Source: Areca catechu (lineage: Eukaryota > Streptophyta > Magnoliopsida > Arecales > Arecaceae). Taken from it: DNA of 64,000 bases. Made by a program: the position numbers and the translations under genes. The notes under the pieces are model-generated. The model worked only from the letters and a program-made list of their open reading frames with translations. It was not told the origin of the DNA and searched no databases. The stretch lies in assembly GCA_021397845.1 (NCBI GenBank), contig CM038044.1, positions 45,990,354-46,054,353 on the forward strand, in the 5' to 3' direction. Below are positions 33,481-44,296 of this stretch, in pieces (the stretch's first letter is position 1; each line of letters opens with the position of its first letter).

Positions 33481-35452
33481 TGTAATGACCCAGAAAAAAA
33501 ATTATTGTAGCTCACCAGCCCACCCGTTGGACCGGCCCAGACCCACTGCGTGGCCCAGTGCACGGCCCAGAAGCGGCGCGAGGGAGCACGCGGGTGCGTG
33601 GATGCGAGGGCGATGCACACGCGAGCGAGCGACACGCGGACGATGCGGGCGGTGCACGGGAGAGCGACATGCGACGGAGAGCTGGGTGAGTCACGGGCGA
33701 CACGCGGGTGGGCGCGTGAGGCACTGCCTGGCCCATTGCGGGCACGCGCGTTGCGTAGCCTAGGCCCATGCGTGCAAGCACGCGGGCACGTGGGCTTGGC
33801 CCAGCTTGAGCCGGCCATCGCGTGGGCGTTTCCCACGCATTTCTTGGATGTTTCTCAGCCCATTTGACACGGCTCATGATGGTCCATGGGGTTTCTAAGC
33901 GATCTGGACCGTCCGATCGCCTGATCGAATGGCTGAGATTAATCCAAGGGATTTTAGGCTTGATTAGGTGCTTTTGAATTCGGATTTGGACATGGTTTGA
34001 GGCATAGATCACAAATCAGATAGCCGGGAAGATATCTTGATGGTTTTGGACTTCTCAAGTAATGTTTAAGGTGGTTTTGGATTGGTTTTACTCCTCTTTT
34101 TAATCAGGGACATCGATAGAAGCAGGCAAGAGCCTGCAGAGAGCCAGAAGAGAGAGAAAGAGAAAAGAAAAAGAGGAAAAGAGAGAGAATGGAGAGAGGA
34201 AAGGGATTGTGGTTTGGAAGAAGAGGGAGGTTGTCATACTTTGATGGCATGGGATAGCGATTAGTTTTGGGGATATGCTGGATTTGGGATAGAGAGAGAA
34301 AGAGGAGAGATAAAGATGAGAAAGAAGAGGAAGGAGAGAGAAGATAAGGAAAGAGAAAATCAGGGGAACCTTCTTCTTCAAAATTTGTGAAACTAGGATT
34401 TGATGAATTTATTTATTATTGTAGGAGATCAACCTTTTGAGCATGAAGGATTTGGATGAATTTCGGGTATAGATTAATACTGGATATCTGGGATTAGCGA
34501 TTGAAGGTAAGAATTTTGGACATGATCACCAGTTTTATACATTGTTTTACATGGCATGATTTGATCTGTGCATATGAGCATTGGCGAGAATGTTTGTTTT
34601 GCATCGTATGTTTGATTTCTCGAGATAGATAGCATGTTTGAGATTGTTAATTATGTTTCTATATATCATGTTTTACCAAAAAAGTTATATTTTGATGGTT
34701 TGGACCGTGATACCGGTCATCGAAAGATTTGAGATTTCATGGTTTGACATCATGATGTGGTGAGACATCATGATATGATTTGACATGATGATGTGAAAAG
34801 ATAAGTGTTAACAGTGTTTAGACTAGCCATGCCATGCGATCGTGGTTATATAGCCAGAGCGGGCTTAGTATGTGAGCCTGGCCATGGGCAGGTTGTACAT
34901 GGTCAATTACATAGCCAGAGCGGGCTTAGTACATGAGCCTGGCCATGGGCAGATTGTACATGGTCGATTATGAGATTGCCAGTCACAGGTGGGAGTGTGA
35001 CATTTAGTGTGCTAGTCACAGGAGGGAGTGTGACAACAGTGTGCCAGTCACAGGCTGGATTGTGACCATGGCTAGTCCAGAACCCTAAAGAAGAGAAAAA
35101 GTTAATGAAAACATATAAAGAAAATATAATGTTATGAAAGGTTTTGATCTGTGATTGAATTTTGAATTGCGTGATCGAAAAATTTATCATTTTCCGTTAT
35201 ATGATTATGATTTTGTTGCTTTCAGTTTTTATATTAATACTGGTATGATTGTGAGGGAATCTTACTGGGTTGTAGAGCTCACAACTTTTTTTTTTCTTTC
35301 ACAGAGTTGTGCAGATCTTTGGGCTTGATGATGAATGATATTTTATTGAGGTGACTCTTGTGTACCTAGGCCTTGCATGATCTCTAAGATAAAACCTAGA
35401 GTTTGTGCGGCTGGACGCTTGTCGATTCCGGTGCTAGATTCGGGGTGTGACA
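33481..35452 (+). repeat. Element E right LTR
   Basis: 1972 bp, TGTAATGACCC...GGGGTGTGACA, matching the left LTR with the solo LTR removed. Confidence 0.9.
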
Positions 35453-35979
35453 GGTTAACTCCTTGTTGGGCTGGGATGACAACCACTTGGACTGGGTCAA
35501 GACTTGGGCATCTTGGACTAGGTCAAAACATGGGGCGCCTTGGATTGGGTCAAAGCATGGGCGCCAATATAAATGGGCTCGGGCCTGTGGTGCCACTTTC
35601 TTATGAGCTGGGGTGCTAAGGGCTTCTAGGTCTCGGTAGTATGAATGGAGTCTAGATGTTTGGTTGGGTGACTTGAGTGGTGGTCCACTGGCTCTCCTCT
35701 TGAACATGACTTGAAAACAAATACAGGACTCAAAGGGCCTAACTGACTAGACTCAAAGTAGGCTGAATAAAATAAATGGATTCAATTGACAGACTAAACA
35801 AGACTCAATAGACTTAGTGAATCCAATTGACTCACTTTATTACATGACTCAAAAATTAGACTTCATTATAGGATTCAATTTATCCTGATGGACTCAACTT
35901 GCAAGTGACTGATTACCTAACACATGAATTAGAAATTAGAACCTTGAAATCCTAGTCAACTCCTAATGTTTCGACATCA
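35453..35979 (-). repeat. Element F left LTR, second visible piece
   Basis: Resumes from the E insertion with GGTTAACTCC and matches 40461-40965. It ends GACATCA, directly before the polypurine region (ATTCTCCTGGGG on plus). Confidence 0.88.
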
Positions 35980-36717
35980 ATTCTCCTGGGGTGGGAGGAA
36001 CTCGACCCTATCCAGTAAAAGTCGATCTAGCTCTGGTATTGCTCTGACAGGTCTGGGTTGAGGCATTGCGGATCCTCTCGAGTGATCCACGAATCCTCAG
36101 ATCTCAGTCGACCTTGCCAACGAACCAAGTGACATGGAAGCCTTTGATCCGGGTACTAGTGGCTTGGTCATCCAGGATACGCTCAATCTTTCCTCTCATA
36201 GGCTAAATTGATGGTGGACTCTCAGGGTTGGGTTTGCTCTCAAAGAAAGGGACAGGCTCAAAACTTAGTGGGTATCATTGTTGGCTCCCTGGACTCAACT
36301 AAGTCTGAGATATTGAAGGTTGAGCTTAATGCCTAATTAGGTAACTCAGGCACTAGGTCCAACTTTTTTTATCACTTTGATGAATCCAGCTCATGGGTAT
36401 GTAGCCTAATCATGATGAGATTTTCCTAGCGAACTCTTAGACTCTTTTCGGGAATTAACCATATTCTTATAAAGATTATTGTTCACATTAATCCAATGAT
36501 TAATTCCTCATGCAAATCTCTAATCATGCAGTGCAAAAACTCATAACACATAATGCAGGCAAATGGCTCATGCCAACACTTATTGATATGCAGACAAAAT
36601 ACCTAATGTGGGCAAATGGCTCATGCCAACACTTATTAATATGCAGACAAAACACCTAATGCAGGCAAATGGCTCATGCTAACACTTATTGATATGTGGA
36701 CTTGACTAAACCCTAAA
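35980..36717 (-). pseudogene. Element F integrase C-terminus and chromodomain remnant
   Basis: Heavily damaged, but on minus the region still aligns with the chromodomain end of A: Asp-Ser-Thr-rich end near 36000, a WQGR-like stretch near 36110 and a SNAYVLELP-like region near 36350. Stops and frame changes are frequent. Toward 36548-36700 it is overrun by a 53-bp tandem repeat. Confidence 0.65.
36548..36700. repeat. 53-bp tandem repeat in element F
   Basis: TAATG(C/T)(A/G)GGCAAATGGCTC recurs at 36551, 36604 and 36657; about 2.9 copies with few differences. No equivalent in A, G or H. Confidence 0.93.
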
Positions 36718-37327
36718 TTACAACTGTGGGTTTGCCCCTTGGTCAGGTGGGTGACATGCATATGAGAATGGTGCATGTACTCCTACTAAATGCCATAGAG
36801 TATGCCAGAAATACAATGCAAACCTAACATGTGTAATGAACATATGCATTATGCTTACCTTTATAAAATGCATTCTAATAGTTAGAGAAACATGAGAAGC
36901 TTTTGGAAAGGACAGAAAATAAGGGGTGGGTTCAGGGTTAGTTTGGTAGAATAGAAAAAGGTGTTCGGGGTTGATTGGATAAAATATGATACAAGAAGGG
37001 GTTTCCGGGATTAGTCCTAGACTTATGACGTTAACCTTACGGGGTTGAGGTATATCTACAGGGTCTGCATAATGGAAGAATGGGTCACTAATCTCAGGGA
37101 AGAGATCGTCAATGGGAACTATAGGAGGGGATTCTTCCTGAGGGTACTGGTTTAAAGAGATCAGGTCCATAATAAATTCTTCGGGTTCTTGAATTTTAGG
37201 ACTGGGCTTTATAATTAGGCTCTCTTCTAAAGTCTCCTCAGGTATAAGTCTAACAGTAGGGTTGGGTTCCTCATGGTCTTCTTCCTTCAACTATACTTCC
37301 ACTGCAGATTCAGTCTGGGTATAGTCA

Positions 37328-37430
37328 GGGTCAACTAACTTTAGGTTGGCTTCTATCTCGGTATGGTCTGGGTCAACTAATTCTAGGTTGGCTTTACTCT
37401 GGGTATCTACTAGGTCAACTAATTCTAGGT
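37328..37430 (-). repeat. 42-bp in-frame tandem repeat in the F frame
   Basis: GTCAACTAA recurs with spacing 42 (about 37330, 37372, 37414). Encodes ELVDPDHTEIEAN-type 14-residue units. Confidence 0.85.
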
Positions 37431-37663
37431 CTTCTATTGGTATCTCTTCTTCTTCTTCCTCATACTCGTCCACTAGGGTCACATCAGCTTCATACACTTC
37501 CTCTTCAATGTCTTCCTTATGAACTAATGGGGTGGTAGAAGGGGGTTGGCTAAGGAAAAATTGACTAGTGTCTGGGATAGTAGGGGTGGGTCGACTAAGG
37601 GGTACCTGACTAATACTTGGCTTATATCTAGGGGTATTAATCCTATGGGGTTCAGGTCTCCTA

Positions 37664-37800
37664 GGGGTTATGGGTCCCTTGGGCTTATAGGACAAGGGCT
37701 CAGATCTACAGGTTATGGATCTCTTGGACTTATAGGATATGGGTTTAGATCTATGGGTTATGGGTTCTTTGAGCTCATAGGACTTGTGTACATAGGAGCT
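37664..37800 (-). repeat. 45-bp in-frame tandem repeat in the F frame
   Basis: GGTTATGG recurs at 37666, 37711 and 37756, spacing 45. Encodes 15-residue units with SYKPKGPIT. Confidence 0.85.
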
Positions 37801-38104
37801 AAGTTCATAGGATTTGGGTTTATAGGATCGGGGTTCATGCAAAATTGAGGCAAGGTGCAGTGAAGGGTACTTCTCTTTAAGTCTATTTCTCGTGGCTTTC
37901 CATGTGGCTATGGGGACTGATCTTTTTTGTCTAGTCACTCTCTCAAAATACAGAGCTATACCTCCTTCCTAATCAAGATAATCCTCAAGATCAAGATCAC
38001 CACTAAATGTAAGTGCTTCTCGTCTAATGTACCTAGTGGCTCTCTCATCTGGGTCTATGAAGTCATAATTAGGTTTCCTTACACTACGATCCCATATTGG
38101 TTCA

Positions 38105-38304
38105 AGGTGTGGGGATCTCCTAGGGTTGCACTCCAAGTATGGGTCATGGTGTGGGGTTCTCCTAGGGTTAGGCTCCAAGTATGGGTCATGGTATGGGGTT
38201 CTCCTAGGGTTGAGCTCCTAGTATAAGTCAGAGTATGGGGTTCTCTTATGGTTGGGCTCCCAGTATGGGTCAGAGTATTGGGCTCTCCTAGGATTGGACT
38301 CCAT
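38105..38304 (-). repeat. 42-bp in-frame tandem repeat at the F Gag N-terminus
   Basis: GGGG(A/T)TCTCCTAGGG and variants recur at 38111, 38153, 38195, 38237 and about 38279, spacing 42. Encodes 14-residue Pro-Arg units related to the single EPRRPLYRDPEPN stretch of A. Confidence 0.92.
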
Positions 38305-39437
38305 GGTCACACTAGGTTGGGGTGGGTTGAGGCTATTGGTATTGGACTTCTAATCTAACGGTCATGCAATCAAACACTCAAGGGTTATGATGCAACCAAG
38401 CACACATGGGTTAATCGTACTAGGGTTTGCTAGACCTAGAGTCAAACTTGAATAGGTCAACTCAACTTACACCCAACTCAATAACTAGTCCTTCCACTGG
38501 CCAGGTAAGTGGTGGGGTAGTGGGAGGCTCCCCTTGCTAGTCACAGGATCCTAATTAAAAACCACCAGTCCACTTAGGGCGTTTGCCTCTGGACATCTAG
38601 CCTTAGATACCAATTTCTAGTAATAGTTGGAGGATTAAGTGCACTAGTGTACCCACAAAACTCCGACCCAACCTGCAGGTGTTCCTAAATCAATTAAGTT
38701 GCTAGTTGATTTTATTAGGCTTGGGCTCGAATACAGGTTGGTTATTTTGGGCCCAGGACAGGTGATGAAATCCTGTCCTGATCTGACAGAGGAGAGTGCC
38801 CTTAAGATTTAGTTAATGTGAATGATGAACACACGATGAAACTTGATGCAATCTAAAATCAGAAAATAGAGAAAAAAATATTTTTTTTTTGTCTTTTTAT
38901 GTTGTGGCTGACTTAAATTTAAGTTGGTTAAGTGATCAATCAAAGCTGGCTTGGGTTGAGTCGGGTTTGGTAGTTTATTAGGTTTAGTCAAGTCAGGTAT
39001 GCAGAATTAGCAGAAATCAATTTTTTTTTGTTCTACTTTTATGCAGAGTTTAGCATGGATTTCAGAGCATAAAAATTTCAAAAAATTCTCAGAATATAGG
39101 GTTCACGTGAGGATTATTCCTACCAAATCTCACGCAAAACAAAAATATTTTGATGATGCAAAACCTCGGGTATCTAACTAGGTACAGAAAAAATAGATTT
39201 CTAGTTAGGGTTTTTGTTTTGCTAATTCTTAAATTTTTTTATTCTGTAAAATCTGAGAAAAATAACACTAAAATAGAGGACGACTCAGAGAATAATTAGT
39301 GCAAAAATCATAAAAAAATAGTACACCTAAGATGGAGAAATAGACCTAATCTCGGACCCCTAGTGCAGAAGATAGGATGCAGAAATTTTCTTTTTTTTGT
39401 GGTTTTGTGTTTTGTGGAAGATGCAACTACCCTAAAC
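38305..39437 (-). other. Element F leader
   Basis: About 1.1 kb between the PBS and the Gag-like frame, AT-rich, no protein frame. It is a diverged version of the A leader (for example the CCACTTAGGGCG/CCCACTAGGGC stretch near 38570). Confidence 0.65.
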
Positions 39438-39449
39438 TGTCTGATACCA
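39438..39449 (-). promoter_or_regulatory. Primer-binding site of element F
   Basis: On minus TGGTATCAGACA: ten bases of the iMet site, four bases plus inside the 5' (right) LTR. Confidence 0.75.
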
Positions 39450-39453
39450 AAAT

Positions 39454-40965
39454 TGATGAGGGATGGGATTCTAACATGATGCATGCAGATGAATGACATG
39501 AGAAATATAAAATCTTAGATTAAAATAAATAATGATTTTTTTAGATGTTTAATTGATTTATTCTTAAAAAGAAATTAAACTAGGTTAGGGTTTCATGAGA
39601 TGGTTAGAATCCTACCCACATGCTAGAAACTATCAAAGAGATAAGAAAAACTAAGGATCCTAGGGTTAAGAAACACCTATAGGACATGCTCTAAAGTTTA
39701 ATAAAATAGAAAAAGTGAGAGGGATGGGATCTACATACCTAGCAATGATTGCCTTGATGTCGTAGAAGAGATCGTTCCACTTGAATCGGTGCCTGGATGA
39801 GCGAGTTGCTTTCCCATGGATTCGTCAGCTTTTTATCAGCATGGTTCGGGAGCAAAGAAGACATCATCCAAAGGGTGTGGCACTGGAGGGATCCTACAAA
39901 CATCAAAGGTTAGGCTCATAGATGATGAGAAAAATAATAAACTGGAAGAAAGAAGAGTGGAAGGGTGGAAGGAAGCTTCAGGTGGCTGGTAGCCAGTTGA
40001 AGAAGGGGATGCCTGGCTTGGATGAAGGTGGGTGTCCTTGGGCTTTAGTTGGAGTTGGATGATGGCTAGGGTTTAGTGGAAGGAAGGGTTGTTGGGTGGC
40101 TAGGGTTTTGTACACAAGAAAAAATAAAAACGGGTCTCACACCCACTCCAATCTGGAGGACACAATTTGACAAAATAACTTCAAGTTGTATTCATGAAAA
40201 AGAGATTGATTACAAAAGGGGAAGGAGGTGGGTTTTTATAGACCAACCAGCCCTTTCCCTGTCAAACTAGGAGTACACAGTTGAATAGGATTAGGAGAAT
40301 AAAGTTGAGTAGAATAAGGAGTACATAGTTTGAATAGAGTTGGTAGACTGAAATCCTTGTAGGACTTGGACATCAACTCCCTTTTGAACTTGGAAGCTTT
40401 GACTTTTCTCCATGGGCTTGGACTGGTATGAAATTCTTGCTGGGCTTGGATTGGGCTTGGACTGGTTGACTCCTTACTGGGCTGGGATGACAACCACTTG
40501 GACTGGGTCAAGCCTTGGGCATCTTGGACTGTCAAAACATGGGGCGCCTTGGATTGGGTCAAAGCATGGGCACCAATATGAATGGGCTTGGGCCTGGGGC
40601 ACCACTTCCTCATGAGCTGGGGCACCAAGGCCTTCTAGGTTTGGGTAGCATGAATGGAGTCTAGATGCTTGGCTGGGTGACTTGAGTGGTGGTCCACTGG
40701 ATCTCCTCTTGAGCATAACTTGAAAGCAAATACAGGACTCAAAGGGCCTAACTGACAAGACTCAAAGCAGGTCGAACAAAATAAATGGACTTAATGGACT
40801 TAGTGAATCCAATTGACTTACTTTATTACATGACTCAAAAATTAGACTTCATTATAGGACTCAATTTATCTTGATGGACTCAACTTACAAATGACTGATT
40901 AGCCAACACATGAATTAGAAATTGAAACCTTGAAATCCTAGTCTGCTCCTGATGTTCTTACATCA
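39454..40965 (-). repeat. Element F right LTR
   Basis: 1512 bp, TGATGAGGG...TACATCA. A TATA element is present on minus (TATAAAAA near 40235). It matches the two left-LTR pieces. Confidence 0.9.
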
Positions 40966-43900
40966 CTCACTCCTTTACCACTAGCGATTTAGCAGGATTT
41001 GCTCACCACCCTGACCTAGCAGGTCTAGATGCTGGTCATGATGGTGTAGAATCTATAGCAACAATAGCTTGTGGCAAGGCAGCAGCAGTAAGAGATCTCA
41101 GTCGATCCCACCGTTGCTACTTGTCCCAACTACCAATCACCCCAGTGGAGATGTTCCTATCAATGGACCTCCCATTGGTCGTGGTCCCCTTCATCCCATT
41201 AAGGAAGCCATCAGTCCCCCAAGGGAAGGTCCTTTCATCGATGGACCATCCCATAACTGCAGTCTCCTACACCACACGGAAGAAGCCCCAAGCAGGAAGA
41301 GCGATAACTTAGGAAAGAACAAAAGAGGGAGAAGTACCCCCGATCTTCCTTCGAGTCATTATCTAAATCCTTCTAGGAGGGGTCTACTAATGAGGCAATT
41401 TGATGATTGGTCGAATAATGCCTCGATGATTATGATCACAAGCTACAGGAGATCAACCACTGATTTGCCAATTTTCAGGGAGAGAGCCAGGGCTCAATCG
41501 AGTTTAGCACTCGTCCCCATCTTTCATGATGCATTCTAGAAGAACCAATCCCAAGTCGGTTCAAGATGCACCAACTAGAGTCTTATGATGGCACAACAGA
41601 CCAGTTAAATTATCTCAAGAGCTACAAGGCTCTCATGAGAATTCAGGGCATCTCTGACACCTTACTCTCATCGCCTTCCCAGACACTCTTTGCAAGGCGA
41701 CCTGAGCATAGTACTCCTGACCAAGCCAAGGAGCATTGACTCCTTCAGTTAGCTGGAAAGGTAGTTTGTGGCATAATTCACTGCTAGTCAAAAGATGCCA
41801 TGAGAGGTCGATAGCCTCTTGTCCATTTGTCAGCAAGACTATTACATGGCCTGATTCAAAGTAGCCATGCTAGAAGTTTACCATCTGGATGAGTCTGTAG
41901 CCATGTTAGCCTTGAAGAGAAGACTTTGCCCCTCCTGCTTTACCTACTTACTTGATACAACTTCCTCCAAGTATTATTTAAAATGTAGGCTCGCATGCAA
42001 AAATACATTTACATGGATGAGGGAGCTCTCACTCAATGTGAGATTGATGGGAAGCTGAGGAAGAAGCAAGCCTAGGGAGAGTCTAGTAGAGCCCAATTTG
42101 ACAAGCCAAATGCATCTTACTGATAGAGTGCCAATCTGAAAAACCTTGCCAGCAAGTCTAACTACTACACTTCTCTCCTCACTCCCATATCTAAAATCCT
42201 CAAAGAGATTGAAGGGGAGCAGTATCTACAAAGGCTCAACTTGATGAAGCCTTTAGCCTCCCATGATAAAAGCAAGTGCTGTTGCTTCCATTGGGACCAT
42301 GGCCATGATATTGAAGACTATTATCATTTAAAGAGAGATTAAAAATCTTGTTCGATGTAGCTATCTTAGGAAATACATCTATGGAGGAGTTGTCTGGCTT
42401 GACACCTAGACTCCTACCTCATAGCTAACTTAGGCTGATATTGATAATCGATTGATAGAGGAGCAAGTTAACATGATCTCTTGGGGGATAGAGCATTCTT
42501 CAAAGAGGCCAAGGAGAGAGGAGAGGAAAGAAAATATAATCTCTTTTTCTAATAGAGATTTGGTCAGGGTTTACAATCTCCATGATGATGCTATTGTCGT
42601 CTCCATAACAATAGCAAAACATGATATACGAAGAATCTTAGTAGATAATGTAAGCTTGACCAACATCTTGTTTTATGATATTTTTGTTTGGATGAATTTA
42701 CCTGATAACCAATTGAGATAGGTTTCTACATCATTGGTCAGTTTCTCTAAAGATTCAATCAAGGTTGAAGGAGAAATTACTTTTCCTATTTCTACTAGAA
42801 CTTCACCTCGATTAAGCACTATCTTCCTCATCTTCATTGTTGTTTGGGTTCTCTTGGTATATAATGCTATCCTTGAGAGACCAAGGTTAAATAAGCTGGA
42901 TGCAATTATCTCAATCAAATATCTTCTCATCTGATTCTCGATAATGAATGGAGTCGATGAGATGCATGGAGATCAGTAGATGGCTCGATAGTGCTTCATG
43001 ATGGCACCCAAAATGCAGAAAGCCAATGGACTGTTGGCCACCGAGCAACTAGACCAGAGAGAGTCTAAGAAGTGGGGAGAACTAATCGAGTAACTACTTC
43101 CTTTCCACTAAAAGATGATCCAGCAAAGACTATGCAAATAGAGCTCTTCTATCCAAAGGTGATCGGGACTAATTATCATACCTCTTATGCTAAAATGCAT
43201 ACATCTTTGCTTGGTGGCATCAAATATGCCAAGATCCCTCTAGAGGTCATCATTCACAAGCTGAATGTTGACTTAAAGGATAAACCGATCTAATAGAAAA
43301 AGAGGAATTTTGCTTTAGAAAAATAGAAGGCCATTAACAAAGAAGTAGACAAACTTCTAGTAGTCAGATTCATTCAGGAGGCCCATTATCTCGACTGGCT
43401 AGTACATGTCATCATGTCAATAAAGCCAACAGAAAGTGATGAATCTGCATCAACTATACCAATCTTGATAAGGCATACTTGAAGGATAGCTTCCCACTAT
43501 CGAAGATTGATCAGCTACTCGATGCCACTTCCGAACATAAATTTCTTAGCTTCATAAATACCTTCTCAAGCTATAACTAAATAAAGATGGCTCCTGAGGA
43601 TTAAGAGAACACTACTATGATAACCGATAAAGATATTTATTATTAAAAGCCACATATCAATGACTAGTCAATAAGGTCTTCAAAAACTAAACTGGTCCAA
43701 ACATGGAGGTCTACATCGATGATATACTTGTCAAGAGCTCCGAGAAAATCGACCACATTAAAGACCTGGAGGAAGCTTTCAATTCCCTTCATCGGCATCA
43801 AATGTTATTGAATCTAAGCAAGTACACTTTTGGTCTCATGGCTAGTAAATTCTTTGGATTCATGGTTACCCAGCAAGATATTGAGGTAAATCTGGAGAAA

Positions 43901-44296
43901 ATCTAGGCCATTCTTTGTATGCAGCATCCAACCTCCAAGAAAGAAGTGCGATAACTCATTAGATGCATCATTTCTCTTATTCAGTTAATTTCAAGATTGA
44001 TTGAATGATGATTACCCTTCTTCAAGATCTTGTGATAAATGTACAACTTCAACTTGACAGAGAAATGCCAATAAGTATTTCAGAAGCTGAAGAAGTTCCT
44101 CACATCCCCACCCTTGCTTTCCAAGCCCAAAGTCATAAAGGAGCTTTATTTGTACCTCGTTGCATCTCGAGAGGTAGTTAGCTTTGACTTTGTTCTGATG
44201 GATGACAAAGGGATCCAAAAACCCATTTACTGTACAAGCCAAGTGCACCACGATGCAGAGTTTAGATACTTTATGAAGGAATTTTTAGGATTTCCT
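40966..44296 (+). pseudogene. Tat copy J, old gag-pol remnant
   Basis: A Tat-type gag (MHQLESYDGTTDQLNYLKSY near 41560; zinc motif CCFHWDHGHDIED near 42280), protease region (RRILVDNVSLTNILFYDIF near 42630; the active-site DSGS has become DNVS), and RT-RNase H (VYIDDILVKSSEKIDHIKD near 43710; FFGFMVTQQDIEVN; ELYLYLVASREVVSFDFVL near 44140) follow in order on plus. There are dozens of stops and phase changes, far more than in the Tat copy at 1-28493. The remnant ends in RNase H at 44296, where an AT-rich LTR-like repeat starts; the second RNase H and integrase are absent. Confidence 0.85.

Larger units (their letters stand above)
29323..35452 (+). mobile_element. Element E: LTR pair with a 339-bp interior, Tekay-like
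   Basis: LTRs of about 1.97-1.99 kb (the left one interrupted by a solo LTR) enclose 33142-33480. The interior starts with an iMet-type PBS and ends with GGGGGGAGAA, a PPT. The LTR edges (TGTAATGACC start, GTGACA end followed by GAG and PBS) and the AGGACGAAATTATTTTAA string before the PPT resemble Del/Tekay chromoviruses. The protein-coding region is missing, so it depended on a relative. No clean target duplication: the left edge seems to have lost about four bases (host GGACTGG then GTAACGACC; right host GGTTAACTCC). Confidence 0.85.
36718..38304 (-). pseudogene. Element F Gag-linker-integrase-remnant frame
   Basis: One reading frame of about 528 codons is broken only by three TAG stops (38220, 37971 and 37293, minus-strand first bases). 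N-terminus: 14-residue repeats (PNPRRTPHHDPYLE) that expand the Pro/Arg-rich part of Gag, then a shortened capsid region (SVPIATWKATRNRLKEKYPS), a Lys/Ser-rich repeat (PITHRSKPISYKSK), the acidic box EEEVYEADVTLVDEYEEEEE, 14-residue repeats ELVDPDHTEIEAN, the PEET box (RLIPEETLEESLIIKPSPK), YPQEE, and at the end FALYFWHTLWHLVGVHAPFS. The last motif corresponds to the integrase stretch FTSYFWKTLWHKLGTKLKFS of A. Protease, RT and RNase H are absent between Gag and this motif. Related frames are in G and H. Confidence 0.78.
28494..40965 (-). mobile_element. Element F: non-autonomous chromovirus relative, split by Tat and E
   Basis: The left LTR is present in two pieces (28494-29322, 35453-35979) and its first ~157 bp lie beyond the Tat element outside the window. 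The interior (35980-39453) holds a chromodomain/integrase-C remnant, a long Gag-linker-integrase-remnant frame, a leader and an iMet-type PBS. The right LTR is 39454-40965. No protease, RT or RNase H is found in 3.5 kb of interior. It must be older than the Tat and E insertions it carries. Confidence 0.85.
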
